Positions 21,654-33,640 of a stretch of 64,000 nucleotides of DNA are shown in pieces; position 1 is the stretch's first letter, and every line of letters begins with the position of its first letter. The notes beneath the pieces were generated by a model. That model did not search any database and was not told the DNA's origin. It worked only from the letters and a program-made list of their open reading frames with translations. The stretch comes from Primula veris. Its lineage: Eukaryota > Streptophyta > Magnoliopsida > Ericales > Primulaceae. The stretch lies in the NCBI GenBank assembly GCA_963682055.1, contig OY821740.1, forward strand, positions 32,628,795-32,692,794. The letters run 5' to 3'. A program made the translations under genes and the position numbers.

Positions 21654-22013
21654 TTAGACCTTGAAGCACAACAAATGGTGGTGAGTATGGTGATGTTGAT
21701 GATGGTGGTGGTGGTGGTGGTGGATAGAACTATCTTTGACAATTTTACCCTGGACTCTCCTAAATTCCTCCACATGGCAAGGGATTGAAATAGGTCCTTT
21801 TTGGTCAAATCCATACTCCTCTTCAGCTTCTTTCAATAGCTTAATGAACAAAGGGTGATTTATATACACCACTGGGATGATAAACCTTTCTTGCTCTTCC
21901 CCTATGCCAACCATAATTGCTAAGCACCCTTTTGGAACATTTTTTATCTCATTTTTGTGGTGATCATGAACATGAAAGTGGAATTTTTGTATGTTTTTTT
22001 CACCACTTCCCAT
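21654..22013 (-). CDS. SAUR32: SAUR family protein (SAUR32-like), 119 aa
   Basis: Small auxin up RNA proteins inhibit PP2C-D phosphatases at the plasma membrane and so promote cell expansion. This intronless 119-aa frame contains the SAUR core VPKGCLAIMVG...RFIIPV...YINHPLF..LLKEAEEEYGFDQKG, then IPCHVEEF, over about residues 27-90. The N-terminus MGSGEK and the His-rich tail (an eight-His run, then further His clusters) match the Arabidopsis SAUR32 type. The ATG at 22013 is preferred because MGSGEK is the conserved start; an upstream non-ATG extension is not needed. The His run is encoded by a GTG/GTT-rich repeat on the plus strand near 21677-21722. A TATA-like tract lies about 200 bp upstream. 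The gene sits between two inverted copies of a dispersed repeat. Confidence 0.93.
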   Translation of the reverse strand: MGSGEKNIQKFHFHVHDHHKNEIKNVPKGCLAIMVGIGEEQERFIIPVVYINHPLFIKLLKEAEEEYGFDQKGPISIPCHVEEFRRVQGKIVKDSSIHHHHHHHHQHHHTHHHLLCFKV

Positions 22014-22210
22014 TATGAGCAGTACTAGCAAATATTTACACAAGAAAATGTTTTTAGGGTTATAAAAAGATTTGAGAAAGAGGCCAAGAAATGGAAAGTT
22101 TGAAGAGGGTGAAGGAAGAATCTGTGAAAGATTTCGGGATGTTACTCATGATATTATGAAAAACATGAGAATTTGAGAGAAATAAAGGGAGTGATTTAGG
22201 GAGGGTGGAA

Positions 22211-22224
22211 GAGTATATATATAC
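22211..22224 (-). promoter_or_regulatory. TATA-like box of the SAUR gene
   Basis: The stretch GAGTATATATATAC on the plus strand reads GTATATATATACTC on the minus strand. It lies about 200 bp upstream of the SAUR ATG, implying a leader of roughly 170 nt. Confidence 0.5.
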
Positions 22225-22829
22225 AAATTACAACAGAATATGAGAAAGAAAAGTAACTGTATAGATAAAGATGTAAAGATGAGATAGAATTTATGGTAAA
22301 GAGGTTTCGTAACTTATACACAAAGGGTCTTCTTTAAGGAGAAATTAAGTAATTGACTTCGTTAATTAAAGGAAATGCAGAAAGGTTCCTGTAATTTAAG
22401 CAAAGTTACTATTTGGTTTCCTCACTTAATCCATTGTTCTTTTATAGGCCTCAAACTAGTGAAATATGCCAAAGTTGATGGAGTTGAATCATGAACGCAA
22501 ATCATTCAAGATAAAAATTATGAGAATATACATATATGTCCTTCTTTCTTAGGCAAAATAGCTTAATTTTTTATATTTTTGATTCGTGATGATATCATAG
22601 ACCACTGTATCGACTTCGATATAAAATAAGACAAAGCCGGATCAAGTTCCTCAGCTATATCAATGCGGATCAAAGGAGGACCAAATCGGAGTTAGTTCAC
22701 GATATAGAAACCATTGGTGTAATTCATTTTAGTAAATACCAGCAAATCAATGATGACTCCATTCTGGAAGGTAATTGTGAGATCATCTGCACTTATTATC
22801 TCTATTGTTATGCATTTTTTTTCCAACAT

Positions 22830-23150
22830 GAATTATGCTAAATCATATGTTATTTTTATAAATATTAAAATTTTTGTTAAATATAACAATATTTTTAATG
22901 TTATCAATTAATTATGTGACAAAATACAATTAATTAAAAAACGAACTCTATTTCAACTACTACTACTTTAGTTTACAAAATGACTAATTAATGAGATTTC
23001 AATTAATAATTAATTTTAATTAAAATTAGATAATTTTGTTAAGTTAATACAATAATATGAAGGTTAAATTTAAGTTAAATATGTTTCATTTAAATAAGTT
23101 AAATGATAATTTGTCAAAATTAATATTATTAAAATTAACACAACTATTAT
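22830..23150 (-). repeat. Dispersed repeat, copy 2 (inverted relative to copy 1)
   Basis: Reverse-complement match to about 20652-20972 with scattered substitutions and small indels. The two copies enclose the SAUR gene. Confidence 0.7.
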
Positions 23151-26100
23151 AAATGCTATGGGTATGTATATAATCTCCATTATTCCACATATTTACCGTT
23201 GTAACAAAAAAACTTGGTTCTGTTTAATATTACTCTTCTTCCTTTTTCTAGTTATTTACTTATCTGGTGTTAATAACTATGCGATAGGTCGCCAAATTAA
23301 CTAGTAAAGCGCAGAAATAAGCATAATTTTATATAATATTTTTGCACACGCAAATGTACAACGGGATTTGGCATACCTCATTACCAAAGTCGCCAGTTTT
23401 GTGTATTTTGTTAATGTTTATGAATATTAAAATCTTTGTCAAAATGTACCGCGTCAAACTTTGATGTGCTGAAAATGAAGTGAACTACTATAATATGCTA
23501 GGAATAAAGAGTACTGAAATCGCCATTTTGCCGTCCTAGTGGAAGGTTTTTGAACTGCAATGGGAGACTCGATGAGTTATATTAAACTGAAAGTTGTATA
23601 TTTATAATGAGTTGGTTGTTAAATCAGTGTCGTCTATAGAGTTTTGAGACCCAAGTAACCTTTATTTTATTTTAAAAGAAATAACCTTTTTTTCTTGATA
23701 AGCACATTTATATTGTATTAATTTATTCCCAAATGAACATTTTCTGTTACTTCTTTTTTTTATGGATAAACAAACATTTTCTATTACCTTTTTTTTATGG
23801 ATAAACAAACATTTTCTATTGATAAACAAACATTTTCTATTTGCTTAGTATGTTTGTCATAAGAAGTAAAATGTTTCATGCCACTTGACGAAATAAAATT
23901 TATTGAGTAGAACTTTCTTGATAAGCTAATAACTAGTATAAACGGTATATAGTGTAAGCTTTGAGTATACATACATGTAATGAATAAATGAATTTATTGA
24001 AACAAAAAAGGTAAATTTATTTCTATATGGTCTTTATTCTCTACTGCAAGTATAAACAGCCACAACATATAGTAAACGTGCCGGCGCAAAAAGTCTAGTT
24101 CGTGCAATTTCGCTGTCTGTCTTGCTCCCGCGAGTTCCTCAATGAAATTAAAAGTTACTTTTAAAAAAATAAATTTAAAGTTACTCTTCTTCTCCCCTAA
24201 AATATAATTATTTTAGGTCAAGTCGATATCCCATTTCCCAACTTAAAATTTCCACACTCAAAACGTTTAGCACATATTTTTCTACAGCTATATCAGAAGA
24301 TACAACACTCCATTAATACCAAAGCACTAAATTTGAGAGGATTAAGATATGCATGGACGTCTTTTACCTTCCCTCAATCTACTTTTTCTCTCAAAAGAAA
24401 CAAAGAAACTGAAAAAAGCCCTCGTTTCCATTGCTTCTAGACCTGACTAATTCCCCTATTATATATTCCATTAGTTGACATTTGACTTGTGCTGAAAAAA
24501 TTGTAGTAAATATGATGTTATTATACATGAATTTAAAATAAACGGACAATAAAATGCACTGACGTTAATTTATTTAATTTTTAAATGGACTCATTCGGAA
24601 CAAAAAAATCTAGAGGCCCACCCCTGCTCTTAAATGGTCTGCCCATTGCATCCAAAAGTTTCACTGCCAGTATAATTTGTCATGTTCATTAAATTATCAG
24701 ATACGTATGTGTCAAAAAAAAGATAGAAATGATATTAATACATTTAATTAGCATAGAAAAGATCTGTCCAAAATGAGCGAATTGGACATCTGGGAACTAG
24801 TGATGAAGGCCCTGGCACGTGGATGGTTGGGGGTCCAATATTTTGATAAGGTTGACTAGCTAAGAGTGTCAATAATCGGCGTCCGTCCAAAGCGTTCACG
24901 ATACCTTAATTCAACCAAAAATATTCACTCTTAAGACTTTTATTGGGAAAAAAAAAATTACCCTTTAACATTGTTTATAAGAAATAAAAAAAAAATGGTC
25001 CGTCACCCGAGTCGGATGACTGTTTGGACTTGCCACGGGGCGGGGTGTCATGCAACCGTGTAGCATATTCAATAGTGAACTATACAATTAGACAGTAGTC
25101 AAGTATATGTGCTCCTTGTATACTTGGAGATTCAACACCACAATAATCACGTAAGTTGACATTGGTAAAAAATATTAGAAATAATTTAGAAAATAAAGGG
25201 GGTTATTAGCAGTCGTAAGAATTTGATAACCATCGTGCATGTTTGTGATTACGATTATTAATTAAAAAGGAAAAGCTAAACGTTTTTCATTTGAGTTTTT
25301 TTTTCCTTCTTGTCAACTACTTTGATACTGTATAACATGACACAGCAAATTTAAGGCGTGACTAGATTTATTGAAATATACCTGCTTAAATCTTAATTAT
25401 TGTTTGGTGTTTGTTGCTTGCCGGATGCACTAACAAAATTGAAGGCTAGTTAATTATGAGAGTATCAAACACTATTAGTAGATAGTTGTTTCTTTGATGG
25501 CAAAAAAATTGTACTTGTGTGAATACCGATAAGAAAGACCGTTCATTTGCACGGCTCTCGACAATTTGATTGTGGAAATTTTCATTTTTTATGTTGTAGT
25601 TCTTAGTATCAGAAGAAATTAATATGCTTGACGTCGTTATTGTTTTTGTTTAGACAGACTTTTATGACATTTACTAAGATCTTCCTGAGGATTTGACGTA
25701 GTTGTTGTTGTTAATTAAATATAGTTAATTTGTTACTCATCATATATATCTTAGTACGTACCAACACATTTTCGCAACGTGGGTATAGTTTTGTTTATGA
25801 AAATTTTGAATTAATAATACTTGCCGTCAGTTTATCTGGTAAAAATTTGGTATCAAATTGGAAGTTAGAAGACAATCCAGCTTTAATACTTGCCGACATT
25901 TTATTTGGATGACTAAGAAATACTATAAAAATGAAATTTTGGCAAATAAAAACTTTATGAATTGGTTAAGGAAGAGGACAAGTAATGCCGCCCATTTTTC
26001 TGAAATTAAAAGTTAATTAGAAGATTATGCAATGATTACATTATTTAAGTAATTAACTAGGTCGGAGACAATCATCATTCCTTCATTTAAAAAAAATAAA

Positions 26101-26467
26101 ATGATACAAACGTTTTTTTTTTATATTCGATCAAAATCGTTAAAAATTAGCATTAGTCATCTCCCACACAGGAAAAAAAAACTCATATACGAGATGAAAA
26201 ATAAAATTATATATAGGAAATTGTATCTCTCATATGATATTCCTGATTTGCACCGTTGATTTATAAGAAAATAGACGCGTAAAGTTTTAACTAATTTTAT
26301 GCCTCCCCCCCTATTCGTAAAGGTAACATTGGCAAATATGAACGAAATTTACGCATGCAAAATCATTATTCCCGTACAGTACGTTTAATATGGGACAGAA
26401 GAGAAGTAAAAATAAGAATACAAAAGAAAATTGAAGTAAATAATATCTATATAAATTGCATAACATG

Positions 26468-26469
<2 letters not shown>
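23151..26469. other. Intergenic, no gene seen
   Basis: AT-rich DNA with a small local repeat around 23745-23840 (ACAAACATTTTCTATT three times). No open frame longer than about 60 codons with recognisable content. Confidence 0.65.

Positions 26470-26549
<80 letters not shown>
26470..26549 (+). tRNA. tRNA-Leu (anticodon UAG)
   Basis: An 80-nt cloverleaf is visible. The acceptor stem GACAGTT pairs with AGCTGTC, with discriminator A. The anticodon arm is CCAGA-TTTAGGC-TCTGG, with TAG in the loop. There is a leucine-type long variable arm (CCGAAAGGGCG) and a T arm GTGGG-TTCAAAT-CCCAC. Box A (TGGCCGAGTGG) and box B (GGTTCAAATCC) are the pol III promoter elements. A T-rich tract directly downstream serves as terminator. 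There is no intron, and CCA is not encoded, as expected for a nuclear gene. Confidence 0.96.
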
Positions 26550-27764
26550 TTTCTTTTCTTTTTTTCTTCCTTTTCTCTAATTTCTAGTCACATTTTTTTT
26601 ATGTTTTTTTTTTTGGCAAAGGTAAAAAATATTATATACCAACCAAATAGTTTTTTTTTTTTTTTTTTTTTTACTAAATTACAAGCAAAAGAATGGGCTT
26701 GTGTAAGTTTTCAAAAAGCTAAAACTCAGCTAGAGGTAATTCCTTTCTGTTTTACTACTTTAATAGAGGTTTAATACTTGAATGAGAAGAAAACGATGTA
26801 GTAAAATCATAATGCCGAAAATAACATTTTTACAACATTACATGGTATCTGTTAAAAGTTTTAAAAAACCTATTTAAACAAATTAATCGATTTGAGCAAA
26901 AGTGAACTGTGTTTTCCAATATATTGCGAAGTAAATCTTGTGTCACATGAGTTTAGGGTCCAAGATAAGTGAATAAGTGATCACCTCCTTCGAAATCTTA
27001 GAGCTAATATGACCGTCTTTAAAAAATTGTGGATGATCACGGCGACATAGTCAATGCTACAATTATTTATGCAAGGTTTGTTTTCATCAAAGCTTTTCAA
27101 ACATGTATGCCAGACAGAATAATCAAGTCCAAAGCGAAGTGAGTGGTTGTTTACTTGAATTTGTTCTCAACAGCACATTATACGTCATTCATGGTTTTCA
27201 ATAAGTTCTAAATACGGATTCGCAAAAAGATCGTGCCAATAGTGTTTAAGAATATACTTTTAACAATGGTGTGACATTAGATGAGTCGCTAAGGTAGAGC
27301 TCTCTCAAAGCGGTTTGGTTTTCAAGATCAAATAATCAAATATCACGGCCTTAATATGCTTTTTTTTTAATCTTTGATTCAAATTGACTCTATTTCCTCG
27401 TAGCAGATTTATATGTTGATATAATTTCTCTTGCAAATCAGGTTTTTATGGTTATTAAATCTAGTATACATAGTACATACACTGGAATTTTTCATGGATT
27501 CGAAGGTTTTAAGTTCTGGGAAGATGATTGAAGTGTCGCTTGAGCTAAATTCCTGTAGGGTGAAGCGGTATAAGGAAATTGAAATAGTTCGACCCGAAGG
27601 TAGAATAGTGATTTGGGAAAAATTAATTAATGGGTCTTAACTTCTTACCACAAACAAAAATTAAACTTGAATAATGGTTCTTGATATAGTTTCTCCATAC
27701 AAATCGAAAAAACAACTCTACTTTAGAGGGACATGTTGTGAGCCAACTCATCAGCCTTCGACGC
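26550..27764. other. Intergenic, no gene seen
   Basis: Contains a 22-base poly-T run at 26651-26672. A 69-codon frame at 27431-27640 shows no recognisable domain and is not called. Confidence 0.6.
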
Positions 27765-27840
27765 ACAATGGTACAAATGATGTGTCAATTTCACTAATGT
27801 AATACTGATCCATCATTTCTCTAGCAGGATCGCTTAGAGA
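27765..27840 (-). pseudogene. Displaced fragment of cytochrome b5 exon 3
   Basis: On the plus strand 27765-27840 closely matches about 28595-28668 inside cytochrome b5 exon 3 (shared: TAATACTGATCCATCAT and TCTCTAGCAG). It corresponds to the region coding for the stretch around [16 protein letters not shown]. It lies about 600 bp past the stop codon, carries substitutions and has no open context, so it is a partial duplication. Confidence 0.8.
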
Positions 27841-28444
27841 CTGTTCTCAATCTCTATTTCTGTTTTCCTTTGTACATCGAATGAGATTTCAAATGAAATC
27901 TCTCCTTTTTGTTAAAAGACAAAAAAGAAAATCAAATCAAATTGCCATAAATTGTGCTTATCAAAACTGCGTACGCTCTTTTCTTCTCACTGATCTCTTT
28001 CTTGATTGTATATCGACTCTTCAATTTCGAAGTTGAGCTTTGTTTAAACCATATTGCCATGTATTTTCATAATAGCTTAACTTCTACACGAAGAACAGGT
28101 AATGAACGCCATATAATACTAAGGCTCACATGAGAATTAACCGCACAAGTCACAACTATAACAGTTGTGGTTATTTCATAAATCATCAAGTCGACGAACA
28201 CATGCTAGTACCCATCGAAAAAGTGGAGACAAAAGTCTAAAGTGATAACAAACACGACATCGTTTTGTGCCAACACATAACAAAAACACAAGGTAGTTTC
28301 ATGCAAACAGCACTAAAGTAAGTTATCATCAAATAACATTTCAAATAAGTCACCGATACCATGGAGTAAACTGTTTTTCTGAATGCTCCCTTAACATATG
28401 GGAAGAGAAGCGAGACATACAATAGGTACACACCGTAACCACCA
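27841..28444. other. 3' flank of cytochrome b5
   Basis: This should include the 3' UTR of the minus-strand cytochrome b5 gene. No other coding region is supported. Confidence 0.5.
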
Positions 28445-31400
28445 CTACTTTTCTTTGGTGTAATAACGAACACCAAAGGCCAATCCCAAGATCAAAAGAG
28501 GAACAAGGAACTGCAAAATCTTGATCAGAAACTCGGGGGTCTTGTCAGGATTGTAGGCTGCTTGTGTGGGTGGTACATACTGACGTTTCAATGGTATAGA
28601 TGATGCATCCATTTCACCAATGTAATACTGATCCATCATGTCTCTAGCAGCATCGCTGTGGCCGACATCTTCAAAATCATCTGTCGCATCTTTGCCTAAA
28701 TTCGACAAAAGTAGAAGATATTTAAGAAAGAAATTACAGATTTGAAGCTTATTGATACTAAGTGAAATAATGTGTGCTAGAGTTGGAATTTGATGTTTAA
28801 AATTTACCAGTGGCAGCTAGCAACACTTCGTCGCCTCCAGGATGATCGTCCATGAACGGCGTGACGTCATACACCTGGAAAAACAAATTTTATTCTCCTC
28901 AGTTCATTGCAGTCACTAAATTAAGAAATTAATGTCATTTAGTATCCTTTTTGCAGATGACTTGGTTCATACAAGCGATAATATTCTGCCATCATGTAAA
29001 TATTGAATATAAAGGGAAGAAATCTCTTTGAGCAATACCCAACGTTTTCTTTTGTAGAGGATGCTTATGCTTTTCTTTCCAAGAAACAATTTATTTGGTG
29101 TTTTGTAAAATTAAAAGCACATATCATAATCCAATGGTTCTTTTTAGTGCGGTGCTTGTTTTTCAACATCCTAACTGCCAAAGCAGTTTTCTAAAAGAGG
29201 CAGTACAACCAAACTAGCCCTTGAAACGAAAGTGAGGAAGTGAAGCCACAACAAAAACGACTACGTACGCCATCTTACGAGAGACTAGATAAACATCCAG
29301 ACTGAACAGTACCTTAAATCAATAGAACCTTATAATCTTTACAAGTAAGAGCTGCTTCTACAATCCACCAAAAAGAATAGCATGTTACCTTACATCTACT
29401 TTACAAGTTTAGTTATGCTACAGATACACCCACCCAAATATTTTACCCAAAAACCTACCCGCTGATGTAGCGGTATATGTGGAGCAAACCTGCATTTATT
29501 GCTTTTTTGAAAAATAAAAAAGCAACAAATATAGGTAATGGTCCACATATCCATCCACATCAACTTGTCAAGTTTTTGGGTAGAAGATTTCGTAATAAGA
29601 ATCATTTCTCTAAACCTAGAAAAGTGATGATATTCACTTTTAACAGAAAGTACCACCACTATTTAGCTTTTATATCAATCAACCCAGTTCTTCGCCCACT
29701 TCAAAGAACTCCATATTGTTTTACCACCACTGCGAACAATCCCCAAACATGTATTGATTATCCGGTTATGTAACAAGCAATAATCGCGTTCAAGAAGTTG
29801 CAAAAGAAAGTAGGTTCCACAGCAGCAAAGAAAGTAGGTTCCACAGCAGCAACTAGCTCTAACAACTTGATGCTAAAACAGACTTATAGCACTTAATAGT
29901 GAATCAATACCATTGTCTATTTGCTTCAACCGATTGAACAAAAACTTATTAAATTCTACAGTTCCATATTTTAGCAAAAGAGCAATTTCTTCAAAGAAAT
30001 TTATAATTAGAACATCAAAAGCTTCTTTAGATAAAGAGAGACATCTCATTTTCAGATAGCTTCTCTGTAAAACTCATGAAGACAGGGATATCTTGAAAGA
30101 AGACTTTAAGAATTTCGACTAGATTTTGAGCATAATTTATGGTTTGATTAAGCTCAAGGTTGCAAACAAGCTTCGAAGTTCTAATTTTCTAGCCAAGTAT
30201 TGAAAGGCAAGTAGCTCGGTACCATATGCAGCCCTACCATTTGGTTAGACTGACTCAACTATACCAGATATTATACGGGATTATATCTTAACCATGCTAT
30301 TAAAAAAATTCATGTAAATTACACATAATTCCAAAGACATATAACATGATTTATAATTTTAGTGAAACAATCTGATGAGATTGATAATACTGTTACAACT
30401 TTGCTGAGAAGCATATCCACGAGTAATCGAATTAATCTCCACTTTCCATGATAAGACTTTCTACACATTTTTCCTCATAATCGCGGATAATTATAGGTTC
30501 CCAATAATTTAGTTTAAACAGGAAGACGAGCAACTTTAGTATGGAACTTTAATTTACAGAACAAGCAACATGGCCTTTCCGTTGAAAATCTTTCCCTTTT
30601 ATTAATCCCCTAGCTCAAAGTCACTTGTAACTATAGTCACTATGGATGCAGATGAACCAAAGACTAGCTTCCTAACCGAAATTTGTTTACAAGTTCAAGT
30701 CTAAGCTTAGGACTGAAGTTGCTTTCTGATTGTTATTAATTAAGATGAAAAAATACTATCAATAGTGTGAGAACTAATATCTTAGCCTACAATCCTTGAC
30801 ACAGCCTATTACCTTTCTATATCATTTACTTTTGAATTAAAGTAGGTCATCTAGGAAAGCAAGATTATTAACCGTGCAAACAAATTTGCCCTGGCCTGGC
30901 CACATCACAATGTTGAGAAATTTCAATATTTCACTAAAAGGTCCAACACTCGGCAAACAACAATTCTCACTATCAAATTTAAATTCAAAAGACAGCCTAT
31001 TACCTATAAGAATGCCCAGCAGGCAATAATTCTCATCACAAACATAGAACAATTCTAATCCCCAATCTCATTTAAAAGACGGCAATAATGAGAACCCAGC
31101 AGACTAAATTCCCATCCCAGGCATAAACTTTAATTTGTCGTTCCTCATACCTATCCCTAAGCTTATATCCTCAAAAGAGAACCCAGCTGGGAATATTCTC
31201 ATCAGATTATCGCCTTGATTAACTTCGATTTGGAGCAAGTAAACTAGTTTATCTGAAGTTGAGAAAAATTCTAGGTTCACATAACTTAACACTTTTACCT
31301 TTTAAATTAATTTGAGGCTGTGTAAATTGTAAAACTTGGTTCATCCTAAAATTTTACGCCTTTTTAGGCTTAAAAATTAAAAAGAAGCTTTGATGCTGGT

Positions 31401-32996
31401 TAACTAAGTGTTTAGCACCAAACAAGTATGCAAGAAAAAGAACGCGAACTTGAAAGCTGCAACCAAATAAGCTCTTCACGTTAGTATTGTTTTGTATAAA
31501 TTAAGCAAAATAACTAGCTTACTAAAGCCAAGAAGAAAGCAAACTGAATCTAGCTTAAACTTGAAGCCTTATAGGCCACAGTCAGATAAGTAAAGTTGAA
31601 AAGATAAATCGCATAATGCCCAAAACAAATAGGCTCAGCTAACCGTAAAGAGTCATCACTCGGTTACTTTCTGATAACTAACATTAATTACTAGGAAATC
31701 AAGATAGAAGGTAAGAAATGTCAAAAACAAAACAAAAAAGAAGCAATCTAGATAAAATTAAAACGGAACGTGACAGACAAAGACACCCAAAAAAGTAACT
31801 GTTATATTGCATCCACTTAGATACGATAGTGGTTATTCAACACACATCATGCACTGAATGATGCACACAACAAATCCAGAAATCCCTAATCAAAAATATG
31901 GCAATCATCATAAATAATGACACATAAAATCAGTGTTCTAAAAGGCAAGCCTAGACGAAAATTAGGCCGAGCCTAGGTGCTTAGTAGATTAGGCGGGATT
32001 AGGCGATTAGGTGGCGATTAAACAGAATTAGGCATGACTAGGCGCTAGGTGAGCTATTCCCACCTAGAAACCGCCTTGCGAGTTTTAAAACATTTCATAA
32101 AATCATGGATCCATTCAATTTTGGATCCGAGCTATCCAACGTAATCCAATAAAAATTTCAATCATTGATGTTGGTGTTAGACCCAAGTCAATCAAACAAA
32201 CCTAACACTAGTATCTAACACTAATCATAGATGGGTCAAACTTAACAGGGCCGTTTCCAGAGTTTTGGGGGCCACTTCAAAAATGGGGCTTTTTTTTCTT
32301 TGTAAAAAAAAAGTATTTAAATAAAACTTATAAGATACGATTAATAAATGGTAAAATATTAAGCTAGAAAATATTAGATGCAATAAGTTGAGCACATTTA
32401 ACAAAAAATCAATGAAACGAAGCAATTTTTTTACAAAATTCGCATTCGAACTAAAATTATACTATGATTTTTTTAAAAGGAAATCAGGGACCAAATATGT
32501 TATCTATTCAACAAATCATGTCATTACCTGTTTTTTTTAATATAGGAGACCACGTAGAACCTTACATAAAATTAAAGGGTTCATTAGTGTACTAAAATCT
32601 ATAATGAAATAAAAAAATAAAATCTAGTCTCCGCAAAGACTCGGACATAGGTTGATTAGACTTTTTAGTAAGGATACCAACCAATTGGCCACAGATAGCT
32701 ATTGATTAAAGAAAGTAAATTAATTATATATTTAATATTTTGTCAAACGGGGGCCTTAAAAATATACGTTTTTTGGGAGCTCTAGGCTCGTGCCGGGCCT
32801 AGCCCAAAATCCGGTCCTCCGCCAAAGTAAATTTCCAAAAAAGATCAAATCTTTAGCAGATAGATACAAAATTACAACCTAAATATAAAAATATATGTAA
32901 AGATCTGACCTTTCCAGAAACAATAAGCCAGCAATCTTTGGTTTTGTTGTGCTTAGAAACCTCTTCAAAAGAATGGACCTTTGGATCTGATGCCAT
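28445..32996 (-). CDS. CB5: Cytochrome b5, ER tail-anchored, 134 aa
   Basis: An electron carrier on the cytosolic face of the ER that feeds fatty-acid desaturases, hydroxylases and some P450s. Exons are 32996-32910, 28874-28808 and 28695-28445, with GT-AG introns and an exact 134-aa model, the usual plant length. The haem domain occupies about residues 5-80, with axial ligands His40 in DDHPGGDE and His64 in [10 protein letters not shown] Pro-rich linker leads to a C-terminal membrane anchor (about 107-127, [20 protein letters not shown]) and a short basic tail (YYTKEK) typical of ER targeting. Intron 1 is unusually long (about 4 kb) and has collected small transposons. The transcript starts upstream of 33000. 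A fragment of exon 3 is duplicated downstream. Confidence 0.96.
29803..29850. repeat. 24-bp direct tandem duplication
   Basis: The unit AAAGAAAGTAGGTTCCACAG plus CAGC occurs twice back to back inside cytochrome b5 intron 1. It is a simple local duplication. Confidence 0.9.
31931..32095. mobile_element. hAT-like MITE (165 bp) with 8-bp target duplication
   Basis: The element starts CAGTGTTCTAAAA and ends TTTTAAAACATTT, a degenerate inverted pair. The 8-bp sequence CATAAAAT flanks both sides exactly (31923-31930 and 32096-32103), the target-site length of hAT elements. The interior is rich in ATTAGGCG-type repeats. It lies in cytochrome b5 intron 1. Confidence 0.85.
32249..32822. mobile_element. 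Probable non-autonomous DNA transposon remnant
   Basis: The left end CAGGGCCGTTTCCAGAGTTT and the right end (reverse complement starting AGGACCGGATTTTGGG) form a weak inverted pair typical of plant hAT-type repeats with GGGCC-rich ends. Flanking target duplications are imperfect at best. No coding capacity is seen. It lies in cytochrome b5 intron 1. Confidence 0.45.
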
Positions 32997-33435
32997 CTTT
33001 TGCAAATCCTAAAAAAAGATATTATCAATCCCCCAAAAAAGTTAAAAAGATTCTATAAGTGAATATTCTACAAGTGAATATGCAAAGTACTACATAAGTA
33101 TATAGATAGATTTTGAAAAAAAAAACACCTTTTGGATGAGAGGCTGAGATTTGTTTGTTTCTCTCTCTAAATCACCTGATCACTGTGAGGAGAGCTTGCC
33201 GGCTTGCGTGATTGTGCTTAAATTTAATATTGGTCCAATTAAAATTAATTTTTTTCACCAAACTATAGTCTTTAGTATGGTCCTATTATACCATTTTTGT
33301 CAAAATAAGTTTTTTTTTTTTATCACAGTCATAGAGAAATTGACAACTTTAATCTAGTCATAAGAAGTTGTTAATTGTATTTATCTAGTCAACTATTAGA
33401 CTGTTTATTTATTTTTAATGTTTTTCTTACTAGTT

Positions 33436-33640
33436 GGTCTGAGTAATTTGTCATCCGACATCCAATGACGTTTAGCTTCGTCATTTGCAATAACTTCTCG
33501 TCTCGATTGTTTACATGAGTTATAATCCCGTTTAGACTCATAATATCGGAATTATGACTCATGTAACCAAACGAGACCAGAATATATTGCAAATGATGAA
33601 GTTGAATTTCATTTGATGTCCGGTCACAAATTACTCAACC
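33436..33640. repeat. Foldback repeat, arms of about 95 bp
   Basis: 33436-33530 pairs with the reverse complement of 33547-33640 with a 16-base loop. Long shared blocks include GAGTAATTTGT, CATTTGCAAT and TACATGAGT. It could be a foldback MITE or give a hairpin RNA. It sits between the divergent cytochrome b5 and S40 genes. Confidence 0.8.

Noticed and set aside
29477..29773. 98-codon open frame within cytochrome b5 intron 1, open on both strands
   Set aside because: No recognisable domain, no splice context, and it lies in an intron; probably chance or old repeat.
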